A stretch of 64,000 nucleotides of DNA. Source: Omphalotus guepiniiformis. Taxonomy: Eukaryota > Basidiomycota > Agaricomycetes > Agaricales > Omphalotaceae. The translations under genes were made by a program, and so were the position numbers. Under the pieces are notes generated by a model, which made no database searches, was not told the origin of the DNA, and saw nothing but the letters and a program-made list of their open reading frames with translations. Below, piece by piece: positions 10,084 through 22,495 of this stretch (within the stretch, counting starts at the first letter, position 1; each line of letters starts with the position of its first letter). The stretch spans positions 1,984,001 through 2,048,000 of the forward strand of contig JAQOOI010000064.1 of NCBI GenBank assembly GCA_028554645.1, written 5' to 3'.

Positions 10084-13000
10084 TCATGATGTTGCTTCAA
10101 CTGTGCGCGCCGTTTGAGGAGCTTCCTTGGGTATTTCAGGAACTGGTATCACCTCCGACAGGAAACCAGGGAGGAATCTCTCCATGCGCTCCGAAGTCGT
10201 CGACCATAATGTACGCTGCCTCTCGCTCCGCGTATCTTGTGCTGAAGGAGGGACAAGAATCTGAGCTGCATTCATGACGAGCAGTACGTTTTTGAGGGAC
10301 TCGGGAACCGCTTCATACTGCGTAAAAAACGTGAACTCAATATAACAGCAAAAGAACTGAAGAAAAAGACATACTAATTGGTCGCCCTTATCGACGTTCA
10401 TTAGACGATCAAGTAGGCCTAAAATCTCAATCCACAGAATGCGAATATCAGCGTCCACCTGGCTCTCCCGAACTTCGAAATGCATAAATGTCTTGCAAAG
10501 TAGAGCCGAAGCTCTAAGTCTCGTTTCTAGCATGCCCCTCGGGTCGCGTTGGAATACTTGAGGTTTGAGCAGCTCGTCCAATAGAGGGAATATGACTTTG
10601 TTGAAAATCTCTTCCACTTGCACCGAATCTGCTTGATCAAGTATCGGGTGCGAAGCTAATAATGTGCGCTGTAGCTGACTAATAGCACTCTGTCGTACTT
10701 CACGAGCGGCATTGCTCGACTGGTGACTGAGTGAAGTCAGAAGAGGCAGGAAAAGCTGACGCCAAGCTATATAATGAAGAATCAGTGTTCATGTTGCAGG
10801 CGCTGATGGCTAGTCTACCTTGTTCGGGGGCAATCTCTACCGTTGATGTGAAGAATCTTTTAAGACCCGAAAGCAACTCAACGGCCTTCCGTCCGCGCTC
10901 AATCTGTGGCGAACTGGGCTTCTAATCAGGATAAACAAACAAATTTCATACGGTGAAAGACTGACTTTGCAGCAGTCAAGGGTTCCTGACGCCGACCTTG
11001 GTGTTGTTGGCTTTCCACTGACTTGCCAGCGATAGTTGCAAACTCATCTAGCAAGGTCACCAGACCAGAGTAATTGTCGACAGTAACGAGTTGTTCAGGT
11101 CCATCCGAGACAAAACCATTAAGCAGGTCGAACGAGAGTCGTGCCGCTTCAGGATGAGATATGGTGGAACGAATTAACGCGAAAACCAGGTTCCATTCTG
11201 TCTGGGAACTGCAGCAATTCAATAACCTCGCTCAAGGACAGAAGAGAATGAACGATACCTGATGATCTCCCGGTGTTTTTGAATCAGGAGTATCACGCCG
11301 GCGATTATTTGTTCCGCGACGGACGTAGCTATGTCTGCAGGTAGGCCTGATAATAAATCCAATGATACATATATCTGATCTCGGAGGGATGGCTGCATTT
11401 AAAAGGAACAAAGCTTGAGACATGACTTCGGCGATATCTGGAATTACCTTCTGAGCCAAGATGAGGCATAAACGTAGCAGGCCAACAACCGCACGCTCAA
11501 TAAGAAGAGCACTATATTGGCTTGCAGACGAAAGCAAAGCCGACAAATGCTCAAATACGATAGGCCTTACAGAAGCATATCAGAGAATTGAAGGGACAAG
11601 ATACGATTGTGAGAACTGACCATAGTTCTTCTATATGTTGAGGTACCTGACATGATATGCTGACCATGGTTTCGAGTAGGAAGACCGAGGCTGGATCGTA
11701 AGGCATAGAATGTGAACCACTATCCTGACCAGGGTAGAGGCCATCCTCGGATTCCTGTTTCAACTTGGCGACGGTCCGTTCATGGGCAAGAGCTTCAAGA
11801 GCACGAACAGCAGCAACTAATGCATCGATATCGAGTTGCCTGACAGGGTGCACGGTCAGTACAGGAGCACCGAAGGGTATGGATTCAGCTGACATTATTT
11901 GACTATAAAGTTCATCCAATCGACACGACGTAATGCAATCAATAGTGCAAAGCGTGTTCTCGACATCTGCGTCAGTCGCATCGGGAACAAATGTATCGGC
12001 ACTTGTTCCATACGGTGTCATGAGATACGAAGAGAGTGCAGACAACAGACCACCATCTCCCCGGGCGGAGGGTCGTTGCGGTTGAGCGCCTCGTAGAGGT
12101 ATCATAGATACGCCACCCAGGAAATCCTCCATTTGTAGCATCCGAATCGGCAGTAAAGAATGTAGGAACAAGTTTTGAAACATCTCAAAGATCTAATAGA
12201 GTGATTTTCGTACACAGGTCAAGGAGATAGTTGTAAAAGCTCGTACCTGCGTCCAGCCTTCACGCAATGCGTTACCGTTTCCGTTGACGATATGAAACAA
12301 TACTACAGCTGCCAGTTGACCCTTGAAGTTCGTCCCAAATCTGATTGACAAATTCGAGACAGTTATATTCTGGCCTTCCACGTCAATACTTGGGTAGTTG
12401 GGTACAGTGACCTGCAAAGACTCAGGCAGGAGGCTGGTCGCTTGAGATAGTGAAACGACCACAAAGTCAAACACATCGGGGAGTCGGAAGTGACCAGCCA
12501 AGGTAGCACATTGTCGGAAGCCTGCAATAGCGCGCTGAGTGATATAATCGTCGTCGAAGTTCATGAAAGCATAGGCGATGACGGAGATAACAGGCTTCCA
12601 AACAGCCTTGAACATGTCAAAATCGAACAACGGCGTATTACAAGACACAAGACAACCTAAGCATTGCGATGAGGTAGGAACACAAGCGGTAAGAGCATAA
12701 CATTGTACCTGCTTGCCGCGAGCGAGTGAGCAGTTCCTTCCATGCATACTCAAAACCAAGCTGCCCGGTGTGTTCTTCGGGCATGACAATCTCGCGCTTC
12801 CGTATTGAATCGTAAATCTCTTGCTAAGGCAAAATGTCAATGATACACTTGGTCGGTATAGTCGATGTAGCTTACCAAAAACTCCGGTGAGAAGTTAGTC
12901 CCGTCATTCACCCCTCGCAAATTTCTCTGATATTCCTCAATCGACATACGTTTCTAAACCTAGTGTTAGAGTCTGACGAAGCCGTCGAGGAATGAAATAG

Positions 13001-15890
13001 CGTACTCTGACTTGGGGATTATGCAAATCCGTGTTAAGCATGATCACAGAATATGCAAGCACGTAAACGGCATCTTCGCTTTTGATCTCCGCTGCGTGCT
13101 CTTTGTTAGAGTCGCAGCAACAGAAGATCAGCAAGCTAGCTTACCCGGACCAGCAGCGAAATAGATGGAGGCAAAATTCTCAGTGATACGTGCAATCTGT
13201 TGAGATTCACCGGGAAGACGAAATGACTCTAAGAGCTCGCGCATCGCCTCCGCTACAGGTTTCTGGAGGACGTACTGAGTATTGACTACACGTATTCAGG
13301 CAACGACTCAACGACTCACGTTCTTGAAATCAAAGGTCTCAATGAATGCTCTCAGAACATCTGTATTTTCTGGCCGCGAAATGAAATCGCCGAGGAGACG
13401 TTTATCCAGACGCGTGCAAGTCTTGAGGAATTTGGCTAGACTGCGAGCTTTGTCCACCTCAGGGGATATATCCGCATAGATCAGTCCATTCTCTTCTAGG
13501 AAGGCTATTCCGGTCTTTGGCTTAGTATTGAACCGAGATGCACCAGTCAGTATGAGTTTCTTCTGCGACTTGGTTTGCATGAGAGACTCGGGTGATGGGT
13601 AGTCCTATTCCTACTGATTAGGATAGCTGGTAGCCTGGAACTTATTAGTGGACCTACCGATGACCATTCTTGACAAGCCTGTGGGGTCATCCGATCAGTA
13701 AATGAACGATGCGCGAATCCAAAAAGTCACAAACACCCTCAGCGCGTTTGGTCATATCGTTGACGAAAGCTAGTAGTAAATCTAGGCACAGGTACTGAGC
13801 GTTTCTTTGCTGAGCATCAAGACCACCAGTGTAGTGTGAAGGATAGACCGCCTAAAGAAGCGTTAGGCGAATTATTCATTCAAACAAAAGGAATAGCTAC
13901 CTTCGCCAAAAATTCTATCAAGCGCTCAAACACATTCTCGCAATTTATGTCACAGTCATAATTAATGTATAAATCGACCATGAAGCTTGGGTGCCGGGAA
14001 ATTTGAGTAAGGGTCTCTAGCATCAAGTTCCTCGTCTCTCCACGCGCTGGTGCAACCAATACGCGTGTGGGCGTTGCACTGCCATTCTCACCATCTTTTT
14101 CAGGTTCTGTGGGTCCCAGAGACGGCGTCCCGGGCGTCGGCGATACTGAGTGCGCCCCCCGTCTTGAAAGCGCCCCTCTGCTGTTTCCGATGGGCTGAGG
14201 AGGCGCAAGTCTGTCGATGGTAAAAGCAAGGAATAGCTCTTGCTGAAGTTTAAGATATTCACGCATGGTATCAAACATTGCAGAAATTGTACGCAGAGCT
14301 GCATGGAGAACTGTCGGGTTATCAGAGCGAGCGAGTTGGAAGAGGTATTTGCAACCGGGGTCTAAGATGAGGGCTTTCAATGAAGGGAAGGCGCCTATTC
14401 GGGGACCCGCCTCCTCGAAAGCGGAGTTCAGGATACCAAGAGCAACGAGTCGAGTCGAGTCGGTGTGTTGTTGATCGCTTGGGTCCAACACGTTTACAAG
14501 GACTCGTAGTAGCTCTAATATTGAAGGCAGCCCGTCTGAGGAACCGTTTATTTTAGTGGCATAACGGAGTGCTCACAACATACTCACATTCTGACCGAGG
14601 ACCAGTAGACGTAGACGGTGTTGGTGGTGTTGGCGCCGTCTCTTGCCTTTCGAATTGCTCGTCGGTTTCGGTCTCGATCTCGGGTTCGGGTTGAACATTC
14701 ATTGTGACTTCTTGCCCATCGTCAGGTATTACAGTAGTTGATGAATCCTCTACTTCAGTGGATGGTGAAGCATCTGCAGATATTTGGGTTGAAGACATTG
14801 TCATCTTGACCTCTCCCTCGGCGGCATCCTCATCGCCTGCGGCAATTTTTGCTTCTTCTGTATCCGGGTCAAGAGCATGCAGACGCGAGAACACAGTTCT
14901 AACCAGGGAATGCATCGTGTTCTCCGCGGAGCGTCGAAGAACCTCTACGCAATACATGAGAAAAGAAATATTGACATTAACAATTCGCATACGTACCACT
15001 AAGTCTCATCTGACAGCAAGTTGCCAGGACTGTTTCTAGCATTTCGCAAACTTCCACATCGCCCAAGACGCTGCCTACACTATATCCGCATAAACAGTCG
15101 TAAATGACCGTCAAGATCTTGAGCAAAACCACTTCATCTCCTGAAGAGTCGCTCGGTTCAAATTTGCATCGAGAGACCGTTGTACTGAGCTCGACTAGTG
15201 CTGTTTCCAACCCAATCGAGTTGGCAGTGACTAGCCCCCATACGAAAAAGTTATGAAGAGCGGATAGAGCGGCGGACGTGATGGGTCCAGTAGAGAGCGG
15301 GGAGCGAATGATTGCAAAGAAAGGTGCCAAGAGCGTGGATAGTGGGATCTCCGCTACATCTGTGTCGATGGAAACATTAGCATTAGTACTACGCCAGTTG
15401 TATCTGGATGCGTTTCGCACCATCCACATCTCGAATAGTCCTCTTGAGTTCTTGGAAGCCACCCATTAAGTCTGTCTCCCCTTTCTCTCTTCCGCTGGCC
15501 TGAGAACTGAAAGAAGGACTGGCTATTCGTAGTCCGAGGTTGCTTCCCAGAGCAGAGCCTCTAGCATTCATGAAACTTGTTGATGAAGCCCATCGCGAAT
15601 TCTTTCGCATGGTGGAAGTAACAGACAGAATTTCAGAGTATAGTACATGTTTTTGCGACACCGTTTGACGCGTGGTAGCAGACGGACTAGGTAGACTCAT
15701 CGAGTCGGTGGTAGAGCTCACACGTCTGCTAGACTTCCAAATTAGGGTCAATATCGCTGACATAATACTCTTATGTCGTGTCGCGTCGACGTGTCCCTGT
15801 TCCTCGGCAATACTCAAATCTGCAAAGTTAGCCTGAGGATGACGAGCTAGATGCGAACATGATTATACAGGTACTAGATCCAGGGCGCAT
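10084..15890 (-). CDS. GEA2: GBF1/GEA-type Sec7-domain ARF guanine-nucleotide exchange factor
   Basis: Large Golgi ARF activator that loads GTP on ARF1 and drives COPI coat assembly. The start is taken at 15890 in a 16-nt exon (MRPGS) that splices to NLSIAEEQGHVDA at 15819. DCB-type helices follow (MSAILTLIWKS, MRKNSRWASS, LATCCQMRLS), then a Ser/Thr/Glu-rich linker. The HUS region comes next (VNVLDPSDQQHTDSTRLVALGILN). The Sec7 domain spans about 13600-12700: KTGIAFLEENGLI, then FRLPGESQQIARITENF with the catalytic glutamate of the GESQ finger, then MLNTDLHNPQV. Long HDS helices continue to the C-terminus. Roughly twenty short introns interrupt it. The Sec7 motif set and domain order place it in the GBF1/GEA rather than BIG/SEC7 group; the yeast symbol is given by family. 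Confidence 0.92.
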
Positions 15891-16186
15891 CAGTCCTGTC
15901 TTCTGAGATAGGAGTTTGAAGAAATCAAGTTGGAGCAATGGAGCAATAGAGCGAGTTTCATAAATAAAAGTACATTGCAACTTCAATGGGTGCATAGGAA
16001 GACGTGAATTGAGCGCATGGATGATAAAATACAAATATGAAGTACGACAGATCAGAGAAAAATTACACTCATGTATGTAGTATACAAACCGGATGCCTAG
16101 TATATATTGTAAATTGTAAGAAGGTCGGAGAAATTGTCCACGTCACAATTCATGATGTTTTCGATGATAAGAGAATTAGCTCAATC

Positions 16187-18287
16187 TCAAACGTGTTCCA
16201 CAGTTGCATTGTGTTTCTCGGATATGCCACTGGCGAGTGAAACTTGCGTGGTAGCGGCCGCGTAGGGGGATTTAGCCCGGATACGTTCACCGTATTTGAC
16301 GAGGATGAACTAGAGAGCAGCAGACTTAGAGTGAGCTCGCGTACCGGAGGACCAGCAAAAGAAACTTACGGGAAGGGGTACCATGACAGTTGCAATGAGG
16401 GCAAGCATAGTTCCAGCCCATTGGTATTTCATGTTGACAAACCTAGGATAAGGTTTGCGTCAATATATGGTTAGTAAGTCGTAAATGTTCAAACTTACAT
16501 CTGCTGCGAGAACAGGGGGAAAGAAGCAGCGAGCATGTTACGGATAAAGCCTTGTGCAGAGATGGCAGAAGATGCGTATTCTCCATATCCATCAGCAAGG
16601 TAATTTTGTACAGCGTCGAAGATCATATCTAGGAAACAGAACTTTAGGATGATGTTCGCGAATAAAGCGAAGCCGCTTACATATTGAGAACACGAGGGGA
16701 CAAAGGGAGATAGTAGGAACGATCCAGTGAACAGAGGCAAATTGTGTCCACGAGAACCAAAACAGAGAGATGGGAAGTATGATCCCGCCGATGGTCGACC
16801 AATACAGACGTGCTTCGGGAACAGGTATTCCGTTGTTCCTTCGGGTCGCTTGGTCATATAAATGTGCTTGGTGAAAGCAGGCCGCAAGACCGAGGAAAGT
16901 TCCGACAATACAAGAGATATAGGGTAAGCCCCCGGCACCTTCGCTGAATCCATGATTTCCGACGAATGTCAGAGGAATCTACAGAAGAGTTGACATGAAT
17001 TCCTATTTTAGTAGAATCACCTGAGGGGAAAACATACAACACTGAAAAACAGGAACACCATCGCCCACGCGAAGGCCAACCAAAGCGAGAAAAAGAAGAC
17101 AACAGGCTCAGTGACGAGCAGTACAGCCGCACGAGTTGTAGAAGCGTGCAGGAGTTGTTTAAGAGACGTCACTTCGACCTCTGATGGTGCACGGTAGCGG
17201 TCATTGCCCGTCTCTGTACGCATCTTCTTTGCACGACGTGCGAGAATAAGAGATCCTCGAGTTTCGCGCAAAAGGAGGAGCTCGCAAGCGAACAAGGCAC
17301 CATTTGCGATTAGTTGAATCCTGAACAAATATCAGTCAACTGACCATTTTAAAGAAAGGATGAACTTGGTCTAACCATTCAATCCATCTCCAGCCAAGGT
17401 TCTGGTCAATGAAACCATTGTAAAGTGGAGCTGCCACTGTCCCGAGCACTGCAACGAATGAGAAGGCTGCCACAGGAAGACCACGTTCCTCAGTTGTCCA
17501 TATGTCAGCGAGGGTTCCAGGAATAATGGTCGTTCCTGCGGCACCAAAACAACCCGATAACAGGCGACAGATGATAACCGTTCCGATGTTCTATGTAGAA
17601 GTAAGGTCAGGTTTGATAAAAGTTATGAATAATACTAAACAGACCTTAGCGAGGGCTATAGGGATAAACCATATGCAAAACATGGCATAACATCCCAAGT
17701 AGATAGGATTACGACCTAGAAATTCGGAGAGCGGACCCAAGAACATAGGGACGACAGCAAATGACGCTAGAAGGCGAGAGTGAGCGATCTAGTGTAAAGA
17801 AGCTTTGCGGAAATGACCTACCGTTGAAGACGAACATGCCGACTTGGCCAGCTTCCCTGCTGACTCCCATTTCTGCTACCATTTTACCTACGCCAGCAGA
17901 ATAACCAGCAGTAGATAAGCCACTGCAGAGCAATTAGCGTAAAATTAGCGGCCATGACAATTGAGCTTACATGAAAAGACACATGAGACAGAGCAGCACT
18001 GTCGTCGTCCATTTCTTCCTGTAAGTCCACTGCAGGAAGCTGGGTCAAATTTTGAAAAACTGCGAGTGAAAAAGGATACGTACGTTCATTGGATTTTCAG
18101 GGTCCCCTTCAGGCCAGGAGATGACGATGATATCATTCTTGCCCGGGGAAGTGACGCTTGAAGAAGTCGTCAACTCATGATGACCAACGTCTGAAAACAA
18201 GTGGCCGCTTGAGATCTTGCTTCTGAGTCAATCAATAATGGATTCGGACGTACCGACCGCTGGTGACGCAAGGTCTTTGGGTGCCAT
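16187..18287 (-). CDS. MFS transporter, DHA1 drug/polyamine (TPO-like) family
   Basis: Twelve-helix proton antiporter of the DHA1 class, expected in the plasma membrane and exporting drugs, polyamines or similar cations. The start at 18287 gives a soluble N-terminus (MAPKDLASPAVD...) leading to the family signature EGDPENPMNW just before helix 1. Then come GLSTAGYSAGVGKM, FLGPLSEFLGRNPIYLG (loop 2-3 motif A), and RLLSGCFGAAGTTIIPGTL with DIWTTEERG (motif C region). The central loop is basic (LARRAKKMRTETGNDRYR). The C-terminus is in a separate exon and ends KHNATVEHV at 16187. Seven or more introns are seen. The substrate is not determined by sequence. The neighbouring genes are unrelated housekeeping genes, so no cluster role is implied. 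Confidence 0.88.
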
Positions 18288-19189
18288 GAACGACGTTGAA
18301 GAAAAGGTGGGTAGTGAATCCGGTTTAGAGCACAGAGGATTCTTTAATAAAGAGCAGGAGATTATTGAGAAGTTGTGGGATGCTGGGGAAGAAGTGAGGA
18401 GATATTTGTAGGGTTGGGAATTACGGTTGAAGAACCTAGGCCCCACAGTAATTTGTGAGCAGAAGGCTGTAGAAGGTCGAGCAGAGCCGAATATTGGGAG
18501 GCTTGGAGCCTTTGGAGTAAGTATGAACCGTACGACCAGACAGTACCTGGACCTGCGAAGCACAAATTATCTACCGCGGTAGTATTGAGCGTGCTGCCGC
18601 ATTGTGCAATACGTACTTATTACCGAAAGAGCAAATTTCCACCGTGTTATCGACCTACCTTTGAAGATACTTACATCGATATTTTGGCTCAAATTCCATT
18701 GGCATCTGACTGAAAAAGTAGCTACGAAGATTATCAGTAATAGCATGAAGAAGCAATGGACAAGTCATCAGCAGCGATGGCGAGAAAAAGGTTTTTAGGG
18801 GTTGTGACAATCTTCTGAGATGCGTGATTGGCTGGCAATTCGTGAAGGCCCGATGCTCATCGATATCTCATTGAAGCCGAGGCCCGAGACTGGAAAAATC
18901 GCAGCACGAGGTCCCAGAGGAGATGGACGGATAATTGTCGGAACCAATAACCGGTGACGACGCAATTCATATGCCGGTGCCACTTCGGTGGACCTGGACA
19001 GGAAGTTGAAGAACTCTGACGAGTCTGACCTGGTCCAGAATATCCGCCGACTCAGCGCTCTTTACGTATCCAAAAGAATATTAACCCTTGTGACGATGGA
19101 GGCAGTAGATGCGCCTTTGTATATGTCCAAAGTCTAATCAGAGTAAAAATACAGTTAGTGCTCATGATACAAGATGACAAGAACGGAAA
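18288..19189. other. intergenic region upstream of the MFS gene
   Basis: About 900 bases hold the promoter side of the MFS gene and the 3' flank of TFB3. Several short ORFs exist on both strands, but none has domain content or a consistent intron pattern. Confidence 0.45.
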
Positions 19190-20466
19190 CTATGCAGAAG
19201 TCATGACCACATCTCCGTCGCCCTGCTTCAAAGGCTCCGGTGCATCCAATCCTATGAGGGGTTCCAAGTCTAATCCTGCTACCGCAGACATCAAAGCTCT
19301 TCCCCAGGCTTCTTCCACTCTATATCCGCCTCCTCTCATTATCCCCTCTCTGTCCTTTCTAACTGCCTCGCTGAATACGTCATCGTACCCGCCAGGTTTC
19401 AGGACAAACAGGTCCTCGTATCCATACCAGTTGTCCTGCAAGGGTACGTGCGGTTCATCTGGTATAGTATTTGACCCCTGTTTATTCGTTCTTGTCTTCA
19501 GTAACTTGGCGTAGTCTGCGCCAAATGTCATGCCTAGCAAGCCGGAATTGGCCGAGGCAGCACGGGCGGAGGAGCGTTTGGCGGCGTTAGCACGAGATTT
19601 GGCGACGAGCTTGTGGGCATCCTTCTGAGACGTCTCCAGTTTATCAATCAGTTCGCGCTGTTCGCGTTCTCGCTCTTCTCGCTCCAATTGTGCTTGTTGG
19701 GCAAATTGGGCAGCATGGGCCTCGCGTTCACGGCGGTCGAGTTCTTCTTGCTCCTTGAGAGCGAGAGCGTAAGCTTCCTCGCGTTGTAGGTTGAGAGAAG
19801 TGATAGCGGCGTTAGCAGCCTTGTAAGCTGCAATGCGGGCTTCAGTTTGAGGGACGTCAATGTTATGTATCAGGTTGAAAGCGATATCTTCAACTTCCTC
19901 TAGGTAATCATTGTAGGAACGGAGATCGTCAAAGTCGTCTCGGCGTTTGTTGAACCTTGCAAACCATCAGGAACGAACTTTTCCCATATAAAGAACGTCG
20001 CTCACTCTTTGGCTATTCGTCTTCTAACCGCAACTTCCTTTTCTACGCCAAGATCTTCAAATGTCTGTGGGGAGAAAGCGAGTTTTCGCAGAACTTTCGA
20101 GCATATGGGGCAGGGTGCAGGGCCCAGTGTAAATAGACGGTCTATGCAGGATTCACACCTATGATACGTCATGTAAGATTGACGGATGTAGTGTCTTGAA
20201 AATACATGCATTTTATGGTAACAAGAGCTGACAAGCAAACGCAGTTTCGGGTTCAGATACCTGTCACTCTTGCATACAGGACATTGATCATCCATAGAAA
20301 AGTATTCAGATGTCCTCCCTGACGGGTCCTTAATACCACCACCGAATATAGTCGAAGAAGTACTCTGTACTTGAGGTGTCGACGAGCGAGTATGAGAGTT
20401 GGACGTGTTCCCGCCCTTCCTCACTGTCTTGCCTTGTAACCAGCCGTAGTTAGACTTAGTTGCCAT
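19190..20466 (-). CDS. TFB3: TFIIH/CAK assembly factor TFB3 (MAT1)
   Basis: RING-finger subunit that joins the CDK7-type kinase and cyclin H to core TFIIH, in the nucleus. The Ser/Thr-rich start (MATKSNYGWLQGK) is followed by the C3HC4 RING: DDQCPVCKSDRYLNPKLRLL, CYHKM, CESCIDRLF and PCPICSKVLRK. Next are the conserved QTFEDLGVEKEVAVRRRIAKE and FNKRRDDFDDLRSYNDYLEE. A long Glu/Arg/Ala-rich helix with coiled-coil character runs to the C-terminus, which contains YGYEDLFVLKPGGYDD. The RING spacing requires removal of 20159-20209 (51 nt), which has a GC-AG rather than GT-AG border; retained, it would insert 17 residues between the zinc ligands without a stop. Identification is firm. Confidence 0.93.
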
Positions 20467-20530
20467 TACAAAAGTGGTTCAGGAGATCGTCGAAACAATG
20501 GAAGTGGCGTAACGGTAAGCTGGCTGGTCG

Positions 20531-20624
20531 AAAGACTCTGAGCTAATGACCATGGCGTAAGGTGGAAATTTTGTTTGAAAGACGCTGAGCTAATGACGGT
20601 GGCGTAAGAAGGAAATTTTGCTTG
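20531..20624. repeat. 47-bp tandem duplication in a divergent promoter
   Basis: Two head-to-tail copies, 20531-20577 and 20578-20624, are aligned without gaps and differ at about six positions. Each contains GAGCTAATGAC, then TGGCGTAA and GGAAATTTTG. A shorter related word (GAAGTGGCGTAAC) lies just before them at about 20504-20516. The pair sits between the TFB3 start and the DODA start. Confidence 0.85.
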
Positions 20625-20714
20625 TCAGCACAAAATGTTTGCTAAGACAGCGTAATATTGACTAGTAAGTGTCCTCACATATGTATTTCAGAAATACATG
20701 TATACCTTCACTGC

Positions 20715-22043
20715 ATGCCCGCTCGCATTAAACTTGGTCTCGGATTCCTATTCTTTGTCCTAGCAGCTACACAATCCATCCTGTTTTACAACAAAATACC
20801 CCTGCGCTCCCTGAAAGTTCCTGTGCACTCAAGGCTCACGAAGTTCCTCGTAGCTCTCTCGTCCAATATGTCTTCAAACGCGACCATTCCTACTAGTCAA
20901 TCTGAGTGGCGTTCAGCTCTGGAGTCTTTACCTTCTACTCCGGAGAAGATACCCGCATTCTTCTTCGCGCATGGTAGTCTTACCCTTGGGATTGTATAAA
21001 ACTTGACGCTGACTCTCAAACAGGTAGCCCTACTCTCCTCTTTCCGGAATCAAAGACAAATTCTGTGCTTAGCGGTCGTGGCTCTATCGAGTCATGGCTT
21101 GGACCAAAGGGCCCACTAGCAAACTTTCTCAAAGACTTTGGACCCGCGCTATTGAAGAAGTACAACCCAAGAGCAATTGTAGTCTTCAGTGCGCATTGGG
21201 AGACTCTGGGCGAAAGACAAGTGAGCAGATCAACCCGGAAGGTGGATACACTGGAATACTTACTCTCGGAGTAGTGACGGATTACGGGGATGAGAATCCT
21301 TTATTAATGGACTATTATGGATTCCCGCCGCACCTATATCAGATCAAGTTCAAATCCGGAGGTGACGCCAAATTGTCCCAGCATGTGGTGCAGCTATACA
21401 AAGATGTATAGTGTCTTTGCTCTGTAAATTGTCACAGGCAATTGCTGAACACTGATCGCAGGCTGGTTATTTGGCACGCACCACTTCCAAACTCGAGGCT
21501 CGAGGGTCGGACGGTAGAGGTTATGAAGGCCCGGGTCTTGACCATGGAGTCTTTGTCCCATTCCGACTTATGTTTGGTGAGGGAATCGACATCCCTGTGG
21601 TTCAAGTCTCGTTAGATTCGAGTCTCACTCCACAAGCTAACTGGAAGCTGGGTCAAGTTGTCAAGTCCTTGAGAGAGGAAGGCATTCTCGTCCTTTCCGG
21701 AGGACTTCCGATCCACAATCTCCGCGACTTTAGTTCCTTCCACCCTGACACGGCCCAGCCCATTCACCACTCTTTCCATCAAGCTATCTTGGACGCTGTC
21801 ACGAAGCCAGACGTGAGTCCTCCATTAACTACCTGATCTAGTATCTGATCGCCGTTTGGCACTCAGCCTGAGGAACGCAAGAAAGCTCTAGAAGCGCTTC
21901 CACAGCATCCCGGGTTCCGCGCCTCCAATCCGCGTGAAGAACACTTCGTTCCTCTCTATGTCGCTGCTGGTGCCGCGGAGGGTGAGAACGTGAAGGTTCT
22001 GAACGGGTTGTATGGTATCCCGACGTTTGCATTTGGCGTCTAA
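20715..22043 (+). CDS. DODA-type extradiol aromatic ring-opening dioxygenase
   Basis: LigB-fold iron or zinc enzyme, related to fungal and plant 4,5-DOPA dioxygenases that cleave catechol rings. Metal and catalytic histidines sit in PAFFFAHGSPTLLFP, VVFSAHWETLGE, GLDHGVFVPFRLMFG and PIHHSFHQAI. The end is VLNGLYGIPTFAFGV at 22043. The longest model starts at 20715 and adds a hydrophobic N-terminal helix (LGLGFLFFVLAATQSILFY) absent from usual cytosolic members. The ATG at 20868-20870 (MSSNATIPTSQSEW) would give the normal-length enzyme. One junction is odd. After GERQ the frame must pass to VTDYGDENPLLMDYYGFP, but no GT-AG pair does so exactly (see findings). A canonical intron 21221-21294 would delete VTDYGDE. 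Confidence 0.85.
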
Positions 22044-22495
22044 AGAAGTTTCGGAACATCATTGTAATTAATTGTACTCCTCGTTTTGAATCTAGCTCGA
22101 TAAGCGAAGTCGCTCTACACGAATCATCGCCGCTTAGAAGTCTACGAAGGGCGCTCTCTCACTGGAATGAATATGTATATTCCTCAGGATGGCGGCAATT
22201 GGATTGTTTTGACTATGACTCTGTTGCTCTGGATTACGATACGACTGTACACTCAGAAGCTCTGTACACTCATTTCGCGCTGCGGCTCACGTACGAAAGG
22301 ATTTTCCGCCACCATTTGACAGCAGCACATGGTCTATGAGTCAGAGGATGAGTCACCGGCTCGGTTTGTGCAAGGGCAATCCCATCACGTGCGCCAGTTT
22401 CCATCAAACGCGCGTTGTACATAAACCCCGCGTCTCCCTGTTCGGTATCCCTCCCTTTTTTTCTTCCCTCCCATACAGTCACGCGCAATCATAAC
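22044..22495. other. intergenic spacer upstream of the Argonaute gene
   Basis: The 3' flank of the DODA gene runs into a pyrimidine-rich tract at about 22447-22477 (ccctcccttttt...) immediately before the Argonaute start. This is a common fungal core-promoter or leader texture. No gene is visible. Confidence 0.5.
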
